DNA from: Spirometra erinaceieuropaei
Taxonomy: Eukaryota; Platyhelminthes; Cestoda; Diphyllobothriidea; Diphyllobothriidae
Length of the DNA: 64,000 nt
Assembly: GCA_902702965.1 (NCBI GenBank)
Contig: CACRXP010000001.1
Coordinates: 3,330,159-3,394,158, forward strand
Direction of reading: 5' to 3'
The first letter of the stretch is position 1. The number at the start of each line of letters is the position of its first letter. The translations under genes and the position numbers were made by a program. This document shows, piece after piece, positions 45,061 to 56,398 of the stretch. The notes beneath the pieces are model-generated. The model had not been told where the DNA came from. It saw nothing but the letters and a program-made list of their open reading frames with translations, and did no database searches.

Positions 45061-45930
45061 ATGAGTACTTATTTGAATGTCACTGTACGACCCCTTTTGA
45101 TGGCCATGAATTCAGGGAGCATTGGCATTCCGCCCCGGCATAATTTCGAGAGGTCATGCATATCGTTCAGCTATTATAATTTGTCTAAGCAATGTTAAGG
45201 AGAGAATGGTAACTGTGATATTCGTAACAAGCATGGGCATACAATTTGCACTTCATTTTGTCGGATAGGAATAGAGTCGTATTGTGTTCTCTCTAAGGGA
45301 CAATTTTAATTTCTTCATTATTTATTCGGTTACTCTGACATTCACTTTCGATGCGTCGCCTGGCAAATTACCTAAAACGCCAGGGTCAATTAAAACCACC
45401 TAACTGCATATTTTGTGTGTCTGAGTTTGTTTTGGTTGAACGAAATTCTTCAAAATATTAGAAAGAATTTCTTAAATGTGCTTTCAGGTAAATAATATTG
45501 CTTAAACGAAGTTATTGTGCCGATTAGCAGACAATAGAAGCCAAGGCTATCTCCTGCACAGCATTACGTTCATGTTTGATTTAAAAATAGTTTCAGCCAC
45601 TTACAAAAATTTTACATACCAAAAATACTGTCAAGTAGTAAGCATTTTTGTCCGTCCTTGATTATTATATAGGTCCAACCATAGTATCTACACATAATGC
45701 GCAAACATGTTCATTTTCAATGCTTGGTTTGCTCCGCAAAACCAGGCATTTCTGCGTACCAAATATTTGGATATTAACTTTTTTATGGAATTAATAAATA
45801 CTTGGAAGAGCAACCTGCGCTTTAGCTTGTTCCCAAGCTTTGAAAACCGCATTCCGTTTATATACATATAATATCTACACATATGTATTGGAAGGCAGGC
45901 ATCACAATAATTTGCAGGTAAACACGTTCT
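45061..45930. other. No recognised gene
   Basis: A+T-rich. Fragments near 45580-45660 (TTTCAGCCACTTACAAAAATTTTA) may be foldback arm relics. Confidence 0.3.
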
Positions 45931-45958
45931 TTGGGAAAAGGAAGTTTATTGTGCAAAT

Positions 45959-45989
45959 TTTCGACGCCGGTTCCCCGGGTCGTCGTCAG
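45959..45989 (-). ncRNA. Hammerhead-like core in second Penelope lineage
   Basis: On the minus strand CTGACGA (45989-45983) is followed by a G+C-rich hairpin and GAAA (45962-45959), again with one extra base after the core. Stem I pairing is weak. The matching right-end copy has CTAACGA, so its core is broken. Confidence 0.3.
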
Positions 45990-46129
45990 ACGTGTAGAAA
46001 GAATGAAAAGCAGTCAAAATTTAAACATGCTTCCTCAGGTGCCTTTCAACGAGCTCAGACACATTTTTAATGTTAGGAAATGTTCGCCAGTTTTTTGGTT
46101 TTGGCGCCTAATCGAAACAATCTGGCTCC

Positions 46130-46336
46130 TTGCCTTTTTCTTTCGGTTCTTGTTGTTTCTTGCATCGGTGTCAAAAGAGATCAACTGCAAACGCTGCACT
46201 TTTTACTTTCGCGCTCGAAAAAGAAGCTGACAGCAAACTCCTATTTCTTGGCGTCCTCGTCCAGCGAAAAACTGAAGAGACATTCCACACATCAGTGTAC
46301 CTCAAAAAAGTTTATATGGAGGTTATCCTACAGTGA
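46130..46336 (+). pseudogene. Penelope reverse transcriptase fragment
   Basis: The frame reads ALFTFALEKEADSKL, LLFLGVLVQRK and FHTSVYLKKVY. This is the block just after the catalytic aspartates of Penelope RTs, where family members have FT.E.E....LPFLD.LV.R...G...T.VYRKPT. The catalytic YxDD motif is not visible upstream. The frame stops 14 residues after the block where family members continue. It does not match the lineage at 10603-11505, which lacks this region. Confidence 0.7.
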
Positions 46337-46592
46337 AAGACCATCCACCCTATCGCTCACAAACGGAGTGCTGTTAACACCCTACTTAACCGGCAAAGGC
46401 ATCATCCTCTGAGAAAGAAGGATACAACATAGAACTTAATTGTTTGTTCAGCCTATTTTCCCATAATGGCTACCATAGAGACTTCGTATCCCGATGTATA
46501 AGAGGGCAGGAATCAAAAAAAGGAAAAAAGGAAATTATTCCGATCAGACGCCAAGGCCAAAAAACTGACGAAAACTACCCTACATCAAAAAT

Positions 46593-46814
46593 GTGTCTGA
46601 ACCCGTTGAAAGACACCTGAGGAAGCACCAAATGCAAGTGGCGTACAAACCGACGACCAAGTTACGCAACCAGTTCGTACTCCCTAAGGACAGGGTTGAC
46701 TATTTGGGGAAAAAGTCGTCTATAAGATTCCACCTGTCACCTGTAATGCAGTATATTGGAGTCAAACCAAGAAATCCGCCTCTACATGACAACATGAACA
46801 CCAGATGGCAGTAA
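46593..46814 (+). pseudogene. Penelope linker and start of GIY-YIG, frameshifted
   Basis: VSEPVERHLRKHQMQVAYKP and LRNQFVLPKDRVD match the linker between RT and endonuclease in Penelope proteins. In a neighbouring frame, GEKVVYKIPPVTCNAVY follows at about 46706-46756. This is the GIY strand and first cysteine, so a frameshift separates them. The second half in the called frame is out-of-frame noise. Confidence 0.7.
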
Positions 46815-47023
46815 AGAGGCGGGACCACTTATCCCAAGTCACCATGCAGACTTTAGGAATTTGGCACAAAGTTACTTGAGATAAAACGTGCATTGTCGGT
46901 CTCTGCTCATATAAGAAAGACCGAGAATTTCTGGAGGCCATTCACTCTGATGATTCATGCATTAATCAGCACATCGATCTGGACGTCATGTACACACATC
47001 TCAAAGAAAAGTGGAAAAGATGA
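46799..47023 (+). pseudogene. Penelope GIY-YIG C-terminal part with internal stop
   Basis: HQMAVKRRDHLSQVTMQTL, an in-frame TGA, then KKDREFLEAIHSDDSCINQH and IDLDVMY. The FLEA.....CIN.HIDLD.MY pattern is the usual C-terminus of Penelope endonucleases. The stop and the upstream frameshifts make the copy inactive. Confidence 0.75.
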
Positions 47024-47205
47024 TAACCAATCAAAACCTGATGTCAGCCCACAGCATCGGCCCATTCGCAGCACCAGCAAAACAATATAGATTTATCAGG
47101 CACGTTTAAATTTTAATTTTTTTTCACGCCTTCTACACGTCTAACGACGGCCTGGGGAATCAATGTCAGAAATTTACGAAATAAAGTTTGTTCAATTTCC
47201 CGAAA

Positions 47206-48317
47206 GATTCGTTTTCTTCAAAGTACATATATACACACATGTTGCGTTAAAATGCACGCTGTGGAATTCTCAAGCGACACTTTTAACCTTGCGAGCAGTA
47301 GACTAGACAATTACTTACGAGGGCCTCTCAACAACTGTCATAATCTTAAAAGTGCAAAACTTTAAGACAACACGATTTCTAGCAGACCTTTTTTCTCGCT
47401 TGCTCGGCGTCAACCTAAGTACAGTAGTACGAAGACTCGGATTGCTAAACCCGAGGTGATGACTAAGCATCGCCAGGTAGGTGGAAAGTAACTCATCCAG
47501 TCGATCTGTAGCTCCCTTCTCGCGTCACGAAATGGTCCCTTGGTGGCATCATTGCCTGCTGATTTATTCGGTTACATCAGATAACGAAATCTCAAGATAG
47601 GGCTGAAATGAAGTTACGCCATCCTCTGTAGGTCCTGTGTAGGTGTAAAATCCTCGGGAGAAGGAGATCGGCGGATGATGAGAGGGTGCAGGGGGAGGCG
47701 GCGTTTGTACTCGCTTGTCTCTCCCGACTGTTTAAACCCGATTTCTTGTGCTCGCGAGACGTTTCTTTTAATGGGTACGCGGTTTGGGAGGATCATTGAG
47801 AGAACGCTTCCGTTAGTGTAAAAGCATGTGTTGACCTGCTCACCCCAGTTCAAAGACGTTAGGCTCGTAGTTCCTCCTGCATTCATTAAAATCGGTCTTT
47901 TTGACGGGTTATTTGTCGGTCAGTTTGTCCTCGGGTATTTGCCAACAAGTTTTATGCAGGGACTGAGGATTTTCATTGAGAGCCATTGTGGTACTATTTC
48001 CACACCGGATTCCCCATCCCACTTTCCTAATCGTTTTGTTACTCATTTTTTGTAGACATTGAAAAAGCCTTCAGCGTCGTTTCACGCAACTCCGCCCTTG
48101 ACGGGAGATACCGTGGTAGTCGGCATTTGTGGTTGTGAGTACGTCTACCTATTACTTTGACCCGGCCACACGTCACCTTAATGTCTGCATAACGCGGGAC
48201 TTGGCCTCCAGCGGGCTGGCAATCCGTTGTCGATCGATAATTTTCCCTTCGTCTATTGACCGCAGGCAGGGGTGGCTGAGCTGCCGTCTGCCTTTTATTT
48301 GGGAAACTCACTGTTGC
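47206..48317. other. No recognised gene
   Basis: Short frames (for example 47614-47886 minus) have no recognisable domain. Confidence 0.3.
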
Positions 48318-48545
48318 TATGGTAGAGGGGCGCTCACCGATCGTGTTACGGAACTCACTCGTCCCGTTATGTCTTGGGGTTCTCTTTCTCTCAACACTGC
48401 CAAGCGGCCGCACAGTTGCGCGTGGTAGAGGCAGAATAGCATTACCGACAAAGACAAGGGAGACTGGAATGGCCATTTCTGGCTTATTAGACGTCGTCAG
48501 TCAGAAATGACAATTTCAGTCTCTCTTGTCATTGTCCGCAGCGCT
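48318..48545 (-). mobile_element. SINE-A with inverted tail
   Basis: A minus-strand copy from GGGGCGCTCACCGATCG to CGTCGTCAG (48318-48500) is followed at once by a plus-strand tail piece, TCAGAAATGACAATTTCAGT (48500-48541), producing a small foldback. The tRNA-like core is absent from this copy. Confidence 0.75.
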
Positions 48546-48974
48546 ATTCTCACTGTTGCTAGCTAGCACACCGCGACAGCGCCTATTTCATTTAGACTGC
48601 CAGGATTCTGAAGCAACATGAAGAAGTCGAATTTTTGAGTAGTCTTTAAAGAAGTAAAATAAAAACCTAATCCATCTGTTAACGCCTGATTAAAAATCAC
48701 ACCAGTTCTCAACTGGAGGATGGTGCGAAATATAAACGCCTGCACTTTTTACTAGGTAAGCAAGATTCTCTTGATACATTTTTCTTCGCGATATGGAGGG
48801 AAGGCAAAACGTTAGGAAGTCCTGAAGGAAATCGTTAAATCTGCCACTAATTTGGCAAATTTTTCTTGAGTATGATTGCATAGTGATGCATATGACACCT
48901 TGATGCCTTTTAATCCTTCCACAAAGGTAAGAACTTAATTGAGGAATACCAACAAACCCTATGAAGAATTAAAC

Positions 48975-49045
48975 TGACATCTTCGGCTTATTGTCTGCAG
49001 TCAGTCAGCCAGACCCCAACCTCAGGCAGGCAAGACTTGAGGCTG
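48975..49045 (-). mobile_element. SINE-A tail remnant
   Basis: CTTCGGCTTATTGTCTGCAG and CAGCCAGACCCCAACCTC resemble the SINE-A tail. Confidence 0.35.
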
Positions 49046-50715
49046 GGGCATCTAAATCAAACACTCAACCTCTTCATCCTTTTCATCGTTCATCTTATAT
49101 TCACAGTAGGCCTTCGCCAACCACCAGTCGTCCTTATTTCGAACGAAATTTTACCCTTGTCTGAGTTTTAATGAGTGTGTACACTGAATACTGACTTGGG
49201 AGCAATCTCCAGGGTAGGTTTATGATAACCCCCACGAAAGCCTTTTGATCTAATTCCTGGTAATCACCGTCGTCCTGATCGCTTAACGTAGTAACTGGAC
49301 CGACAAGTGAATTCGACACATAAATGGTCTAATGGTTTTCAGTTTGTCGGGGATTGTGCAAACTGACGTGTGAACTTAATTGTTCCTAGAGCACGTGGCT
49401 TTGCTTGTCTGGTGAGAAAGAGAAAACTCGAAATGAGAACCTCCACTCTCATTTGCCGGTATATCTCACAAATTGATCTTGTTTGTTCGAACTGAACCGT
49501 TTCTTGGTCGTACTAGTCCTTCCTGTTCGTGCAACCGGTTATTCTCCTAGTCAGCGGAACCAGCCGCCGCTTGGTACACCTGTCTTTTGGGACCCACGAA
49601 GAAACGTTAACCGCTATACTTAAAAAAGGGGTCTGGCAGACTGACATCTTTCCGTGCCCACTCCTCTAATTTTGACATCGTCGGTCAAACAACTAAATTT
49701 AAGGTTTGCTCTTGTTATTATTTGTCTTTTGCTTTAAAAATCAATTCAAAAACGAATACCCACCCTTGATTTTAGACAAATTGCAGAAGTTTCACACGAC
49801 ATCCCCCTTTGTGCGCCAGAGAGCGGCGTTTGTACGACCTTGTCAAGTGTGTAACCAAAATGCTTACGACCAGTAATATCTATACATTGGCCTTTCCATT
49901 CACTCTGCATTATGCCGTATCAACTGTTACCTATCGATTTTTGTAAACCCGAACATGTATTTCGCCGATGCCTGAACGCGTTCATCTAACACAACTGATA
50001 ACCGTTAAAAAATCATTCTACTAACTTTATGCACCTGTCTGAATGCAAGTTTGTCCTTATTAAAGCCGTGGACGATGTGATTAATTGTAACTCGCTTATG
50101 CATGATGGGTAAAAATTCGCAACCATTAAAACCAAGATTGTAACTATGCTGTCAAAAATAATAAACTAATGGGTCATGCAAGTCTAGTGTTCGGAAATAA
50201 TGTAAAAACGAACGAGGTATCACTTTGTGTTGGATGAACTCGGTGCCTCCGATGGAAACTTACCTCCTGCCCTCACATGCAATCTATTATTTAAAAACCC
50301 GATTATGTGTTTACTTAACATATTTAAGTAATTATTTTGTTACCCATCATATTCTGACCTCGAGAAAAAAAGAGGAACGTGGGTCACGCCTGACGCCGAT
50401 GCCGCTTGAGAAAATTTGCGTCCTCGCTATCGACAGCGGCTGAGGGTGTGTGTTCCCTCTGGGCAGTAGTCCGCTTCCATCGATAGCAGGTACCTGGCTG
50501 AACGCAGCGCCCGTCTGCATGATCCTGGATAATGGGTTCTGCTGGGTTCTTAGACTTATTGTTAACTTGCATTATAAGCCTGTGGACCATTAGTTAGGGT
50601 GAACATACATTTTAGTCTCTCCCTCCAGACATCCGAGTTAATCATATCCAAGCCTTCGACTGCGATGGCATATGCAAAAATTTAGTTTTCTGGGTAGCAG
50701 GCTCAGTGTATGTGC
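49046..50715. other. No recognised gene
   Basis: About 1.7 kb with only short frames and no family match by eye. Confidence 0.35.
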
Positions 50716-50718
50716 CTG

Positions 50719-50758
50719 TGGTGGTGGTGGTGGTGGTGGTGGTGGTGGTGGTGGTGGT
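50719..50758. repeat. (GGT)n microsatellite, left of gap
   Basis: A perfect GGT array that runs into the gap. Confidence 0.95.
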
Positions 50759-51182
50759 NNNNNNNNNNNNNNNNNNNNNNNNNNNNNNNNNNNNNNNNNN
50801 NNNNNNNNNNNNNNNNNNNNNNNNNNNNNNNNNNNNNNNNNNNNNNNNNNNNNNNNNNNNNNNNNNNNNNNNNNNNNNNNNNNNNNNNNNNNNNNNNNNN
50901 NNNNNNNNNNNNNNNNNNNNNNNNNNNNNNNNNNNNNNNNNNNNNNNNNNNNNNNNNNNNNNNNNNNNNNNNNNNNNNNNNNNNNNNNNNNNNNNNNNNN
51001 NNNNNNNNNNNNNNNNNNNNNNNNNNNNNNNNNNNNNNNNNNNNNNNNNNNNNNNNNNNNNNNNNNNNNNNNNNNNNNNNNNNNNNNNNNNNNNNNNNNN
51101 NNNNNNNNNNNNNNNNNNNNNNNNNNNNNNNNNNNNNNNNNNNNNNNNNNNNNNNNNNNNNNNNNNNNNNNNNNNNNNNNNN
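50759..51182. other. Assembly gap (424 N)
   Basis: N run bounded on both sides by GGT repeats in the same phase direction. It is probably a collapsed longer array. Long frames across it are artefacts. Confidence 0.98.
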
Positions 51183-51280
51183 TGGTGGTGGTGGTGGTGG
51201 TGGTGGTGACGGGGTGTAGCGCAGGGAGGGGAGTGCTGAATGGCAGGGTGGAAGAAGAAGAAGAAGAAGAAGAAGAAGAA
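51183..51280. repeat. (TGG)n and (GAA)n microsatellites, right of gap
   Basis: TGG units (51183-51208) and, after about 40 bp, ten GAA units (51251-51280). Confidence 0.95.
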
Positions 51281-51284
51281 CTGA

Positions 51285-51935
51285 TGAGCCCAGTGCGAAG
51301 ACGAAATCAGGGCAGTGGGGGATGCTAACCACAGACAAAAAGTGCATGTGAACCAGCCCCGACTCACGAACCAACTCACGGCTTGCATTAGCGTTAACGA
51401 TCAATGTAATAGGCACGGCGGTGTCTTTCTCCCCCACCAACTCTCCTCCGTACCTCATATCTCGAGCTCTATCAGGCGGCTCACAAACGTGTCCTGACTG
51501 GAACTATCTGAAATCGAGTTTTAATTCTGACTCATATCCCTTCAGTAATAGGGGCGTAACTTTCGAAGTCCAGGACGTGGCATACGTTAAAGTCTTCGGC
51601 ACTTTCTCCATCTTTACAACTCATCCTTCATAACCGTATTTGTTTGGCGTCTTTTGTTCGTCTGTGATCTTCTTCACGCTATTTTGTTCTCCTGGCAAAT
51701 TCATTCATCTGTCTTCTTGTTATCTGGAGTTTTCGTGAACTTTGAAGGAAGCCTCATGGCAGGGATAATTATTTCCAGGATCGAACCAAACACGGAGGCT
51801 TCTAGGGGCTCCGTGCTCCAGCACTACTTTCCAAAGAAAAAGGTGGTCGGATAGCTATTTCGGTAGGACGCAACAATACAAACCCCCATCCTTTCCCCCT
51901 CCTCCCGCAATACAGATGATCTGGCGCTAAATCCC
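51285..51935. other. No recognised gene
   Basis: Short frames only. Confidence 0.3.
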
Positions 51936-51939
51936 TAAG

Positions 51940-52085
51940 AGATTAGGCCTAAGGTCACGGTTAGGGTCAAGTTAGGTTTAAGGTCAAGGTTAGGGCTAGG
52001 ACGGGAGGATAGGTACCCTTCCCGGAATCCAGCGCAAGGCCGCGTGTACTACGGGAGGACTGCTTCTCCCGTGTCTCGCCGATAT
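51940..52085 (+). repeat. TTAGGG-like tract with family C edge
   Basis: A GGTTAGGGTCAAGTTAGG tract (51944-51998) is followed by AGGTACCCTTCCCGGAATCC and GTGTACTACGGGAGG, the same order as 21169-21330. Confidence 0.7.
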
Positions 52086-52089
52086 TTCT

Positions 52090-53625
52090 TGGTCACTTTT
52101 TGGTTCGCCTGATACAAGTTACTTTACGATATTATAACAGGGAGGCTGAAGCATCGTCCTTCATAGTTCTTTCAGGGGTAGTTTCTTAAGAGTTGTTTCG
52201 GATGCCCAAGCGCGCTTTAAGCACTGTATTCAGCATCAGACATTCATGTCCTGTCGCAAGAGTCCCAACGAGAACTGATGGAAGTCACCTAAGTCTGTGC
52301 AAAATGCCGAAACGATTCTCGTCGATAAGCGTGAATTCCTCCCGTGGAAGATGCGTGGCCTTTGGTTCTTCCGAGTGGTTCCGGTTTTTGAGAATTTCCA
52401 GTTTCGTAGAGCAAACATGCCTTTGCGAGTCCTTTCGGTCACCCTTACTGCCTCACAATTGAATATTCACTGTCTAAAACCCTCAACAGAATCTGACATC
52501 GTGACGACAGACTACGCAGTTCTCTTACAAGGCTCCTTCCAACTCCCTGTCCACGTGGAGTTAAGTGATAAATCCACTGCATTTAAGTCTTGTTGGGCCC
52601 TACTCCACTATTCATTTCTTATTTGGTGACCGAATCCTAGCCTGCGGACGGTAATATCTATCTAGATAGTTCTGTTACTAAAGCCATTAAATTAAAGCTA
52701 CGTGGTCATATGACATTTGAGTGAATGCGTTGAAAAGTCTACTATAGCTGATATACGAACGACGTCCTTTTCAACTGCTGATGAGCATGTGGATTTGAAC
52801 GAACAACTCCAGAAAATTAACAATATGCATCCATTTATAACTTCTGGAGTGTGGTCTGAGCGAAAGTATTCGCTACCGTTTTGGCTGTGTTGTTAGCCAG
52901 ATGTTTTTCCGCAAAAAACTACTAACAGTGCAGCACACCGACTTCCACAATTTTTCATCACTGGTGTAAAAGTGTGGCTAAATGTGCTCTTTAGTCATCA
53001 GAAAAAGATGAATTTGCTTTTTCAATGCCGTGGAGCAGCAACTGCCTATGTATTCTATGAAATGCCCTTGCTAAAAACGGATGCCCGAGATATTTTGTTA
53101 CAAAGTGCACGATTAAACGCCTACCCGAGCCCAAACTGTCTAAAGCAAGCAGTAAGGATGCTTTAAGAGGCTTGAGCGCAAATAAGCTGCATTTATTACC
53201 TTATGGGATGATATTGTCTACAGATTTTGCTTGGACGTTTGCGGACTCTCGATTTAGATTTTTTCTTAGGAATTCCCACCTCCTATCACTCGGGCGCAGG
53301 GGCAAAGGGCGGTTCCCACGCTTCTGGCAAAACTATGTCAGAAAGCGGACGCTGGTGAAAAAATGTAAGTACCCTCGTAGGTGCCGCGTTGTCACAACAG
53401 CAGAAGCAGTGTCCCTCAGCGTACAGAACCCGATTTTCTGTGGGAGGAAAGATTTCATGCGGGCTTTACGTCCACCGGCTGTCCGACGCCCATGGATCCT
53501 GGCGTCTATTTCCTTCTTTCACTCACCATCCTGGGCAAATGACTAACTGGCGTATTCTAGGTTTTGACCGGTACAAGAGGAATAAGTTGACCGAACAACG
53601 CCTACTTAACTAGCCCTAGTAGTTC
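52090..53625. other. No recognised gene
   Basis: Overlapping plus-strand frames at 52193-52629 and 53172-53613 (up to 124 codons) are open but unrecognised. They could hide exons, but I see no paired splice sites or domain to support that. Confidence 0.3.
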
Positions 53626-53629
53626 GTGT

Positions 53630-53725
53630 TGCGTAGTAAACCTACCCCATCCTGTCTCTAACTCTCATCCTACCCCCAGCCCTATCCCTATTTGTATCCC
53701 TCTGCATGTGACCCTATCTCTTGAT
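53630..53725 (-). repeat. CCCTAA-like degenerate tract
   Basis: Units such as CTACCCC, CCTGTCTCTAACT and CCCTATCCCTA form a weak telomere-like tract. Confidence 0.5.
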
Positions 53726-53729
53726 TATT

Positions 53730-54850
53730 TATATAAGGGCCTGGTGAGGAAGTACCTACAACATACATTAGTCGAAGTTGTCTTCTACCGCAGAAGTAGT
53801 AGTAAACATTCGTCATGACTTCATGACTATAATCTAATGCTTACAGGAATAGATACAGCAGTGAAGGAGGGTCAAGTTGGGGAGCTGAGCTCACATCCCG
53901 ACAAACGCTGTTGACAGAGGTCTCGGAGGTCTAAAACAAGTAGGGTGTATCTTGACATCCACAAGCATCAGACCAAATCCCTATTAGTAGAATAAGACGA
54001 AAGGGGGTCTTATTGGGCAGGTAAACCGCAGTTGCGGTCTCAAAAGGCACTGGCCGCTATCAAGGCCAAGTTAAGTTGTGACCGACAGATGTTGAGACTG
54101 CGACGTCAGCTTTGTCGGCGCAAGGTCGAGACTGCTTGTATCTACTGACATTAGCTGAGTGGTGGTGTGTTCATCTGGGACATGAACAGCTGAGACTGTC
54201 TGGACGCAAGTGTGTCCGAGTTGAAATCATTTCAGTGGCTGTAGGTCAACGCGTCTGGGTTACGATGAAGTTGTTTTGCAGCAAAAAAAATTTGTGTATT
54301 CAATTTAGTGGTTTTGAGTTGTCCGAGCCCGAAGCTAATCAGGTGACCGGTGCACGTATGGCGGTCGGCCACAGTTCTCAGGTCGTAGGTTCGGGTCTCT
54401 GTGGGTAGCCTAAGCAGAGGAGGTACCTGGTAAGCACGTTTATCTTTCTACAATAAAAATTATCGATCAGTTATTGCTCACCGCTGAGCGACCGCGTACG
54501 CGGGTTCTAGACAGACGCTCAAGGGTAGGAAGAGGCATCGTCCACATTTTGTCCTACAACTGGGTCAGTCTGAGGAATGGCGCTCTCACGTCACTTTCGA
54601 TACGGCCGTTTGCAGACAGTTGATAGTGGGTCTACGTCTCAAGACGACTCAGTAGCTAACTGGACTTGAGTTGGAATCTAAGGTCTTCTCCATCCGCAGT
54701 TGGGGGTGTGACTGACCGATGATACCGAGGAGGTCATAAACGGCTACCTCAGTATCTTCCGAACGTCGGCAACACCACTCGGATAATAGCAGTTATATGA
54801 ACAACCCGCCTAGTGGGACTGGCTGGTGATGACGAAGAAGCCTGAAACGG
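53730..54850. other. No recognised gene; possible tRNA-like SINE trace
   Basis: GGTCGTAGGTTCGGGTCTC near 54382-54400 resembles a B box, but no matching A box or repeat copy was found. Confidence 0.3.
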
Positions 54851-54855
54851 TAAGA

Positions 54856-55120
54856 TATGGTTATGTAGCCCCGCCTGATACACACAATACCGTTGAGGTT
54901 GGGGTTAGGGTTACGGTTAGGGGTTGGGACAACTATTTCTCAACCACTCAAAGTACAACCGCGCATTCCCAATAGCTTTTATTTTGCATTCAACTACTTT
55001 ATCTCGTCGCCTGTACGTTCCCCGGCCCCACCTGTAACAAAACCTATTACCACCGGTCCTGTATTAGAGGTGGCTGGGGTTTTGCTTACTTCAGGTGGGT
55101 CTGCCTAACCACATCTGACC
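54856..55120 (+). mobile_element. MITE family T, compact copy
   Basis: The ends GGTAAGATATGGTTATGTAG and CTAACCACATCTGACC form inverted repeats. Inside lie a short GGGTTAGGG-like tract (54893-54925), a CAACCACTCAAAGTACAACC block and the ACCTATTACCACCGGTCC motif. Total about 265 bp, without inserts. Non-coding. Confidence 0.75.
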
Positions 55121-55825
55121 CCTGAAACCGCCGTCCTAATGTCCTTTCTTAATAACAACAATTATATGAGCAGCCTGTCGTGTGTAGATTAAAGCGTTCA
55201 TAAACCGGAGGGGATACAACGGGACGCAGCATGAAGGAAACTAAGATCTTACTCCGAACTGTCTGACACCAGCTAGGCCATAAAGGTGGCTGTGTCTAGT
55301 AGAATTTAATTGCCAAAGCTAATTGTTGTCCCCCCCCCCACCCCCAATGGTGTGAACCTGACCTGGCGTAGAGATTTTGATAGCTCGATGCCGCTCGATA
55401 GACAGTCAGGAAGCTTCCTCCGACGTACGCACGAGAGTCGGAGCCTGAGTGGTGCTCGCCAATCTTTATTGTCTTTGTTCCCCTCCGCTTGAATCACGTG
55501 GGAAAGCGCGCCATTACCATATTCGGCAGGCGCCGGTCCGCTTAACCCACTGCAACTTGCTCCCAAAGGAGCAGAGCCAATGGGCGTTCATGTGGGGCAC
55601 GGAAGTAAAAGTTTGCCTTCACCCTGCAAGCATAAGATGGACCTGGTAGCAAATAATGTTTGCATCCCAGTCCATGCAAATTCTGTGGGTAGGCTTTCTC
55701 CGTGTACCATCTTAAGTGTGTCGGGGGTTTCTACGTGTCATCCGGAAGAAAGTTAACTGACGCGGTTGGGTGGGCTTTTCGCGGAATCGCCTCGTTCTTG
55801 CTCAAAATTGTATTCAGGGAGAGGG
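55121..55825. other. No recognised gene
   Basis: It contains a C run at 55330-55345. Frames are short and unrecognised. Confidence 0.3.
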
Positions 55826-55829
55826 GAGA

Positions 55830-56080
55830 GGCGTTTGATAAGTAGGCAACGTCCGGTTTTCTTGACGCTGGGCATTGGTATGACAGTTCGACCGTCTGCT
55901 CTACGCCAAGGCGAAGCAGGCACGGTGACTTGCGCATGAATTAGTTTGCAGCGAGGGTAGGCTTGCGCAGCATCTAACGCACTCCCTCCTCCTTCCCATC
56001 TGGGTTCGGTGCCGACACAGTCAAAAAGACCGGAGGTGAGGGAGGGGGCAGATGGCTGGTACGACCGGACCCGCACCTAG
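55830..56080 (-). mobile_element. SINE-B body fragment
   Basis: GTTCGACCGTCTGCTCTACG, GTGACTTGCGCATGAATTAG, CGCAGCATCTAACGCACTCC and GGTGAGGGAGGGGGCAGATG keep the minus-strand family order. Confidence 0.65.
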
Positions 56081-56396
56081 GCGTTCCTTCGCATGCTCTG
56101 GTCCATCCACAACAAACACTTGACCAGGATTTTAACCAACAACAATAACACCACAACCAGTCAGAAGGACGACGAGGATGACTGGGCTTGCAACTTGTAT
56201 ACCCGGCGGGAGTGCAAGCGCATCTACTGGCAGGAAGCCAGGTTCCATAAAGGTTCCAGCGCACACGAGGCTGCGAGGGCCATGGTTTACTGATCCTGCC
56301 ATAGCAGATGCTTACAATCCTTGGGGCCCATGGCATCGGTATAATGGGCATCGACTACAACAACTTGCACGAGCGGTCCAATAGACTCATATGAAA
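56081..56396. other. Unassigned
   Basis: A 66-codon plus-strand frame (56093-56293) has a charged, exon-like composition (DDEDDWACN, ECKRIYWQEARF), but no domain is recognised. Confidence 0.25.
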
Positions 56397-56398
56397 TA

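Larger units (their letters stand above)
45935..47205 (+). mobile_element. Penelope-like element of a second lineage, degenerate
   Basis: The right end (47132-47202) and left end (45940-46000, inverted) share the terminal sequence with TCTACACGTCT.ACGACG and an AATAAA-type signal. The left inverted part also includes a piece of linker coding sequence (46029-46078), complementary to 46576-46626. The left unit is thus an internally deleted copy joined head-to-head. The central plus-strand part holds three broken protein segments. Confidence 0.75.

Noticed and set aside
50642..51458. Open frames of up to 251 codons on both strands
   Set aside because: They run across the N gap and the GGT/GAA arrays. 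No real sequence supports them.
52193..53613. Possible exons in overlapping plus-strand frames
   Set aside because: No recognisable domain, and overlapping frames compete without a clear winner. I could not pair splice sites with confidence.
54300..54420. tRNA or SINE head from the GGTTCGGGTCTC block
   Set aside because: Only a B-box-like block was found, without an A box at the right distance or a second copy in the window.
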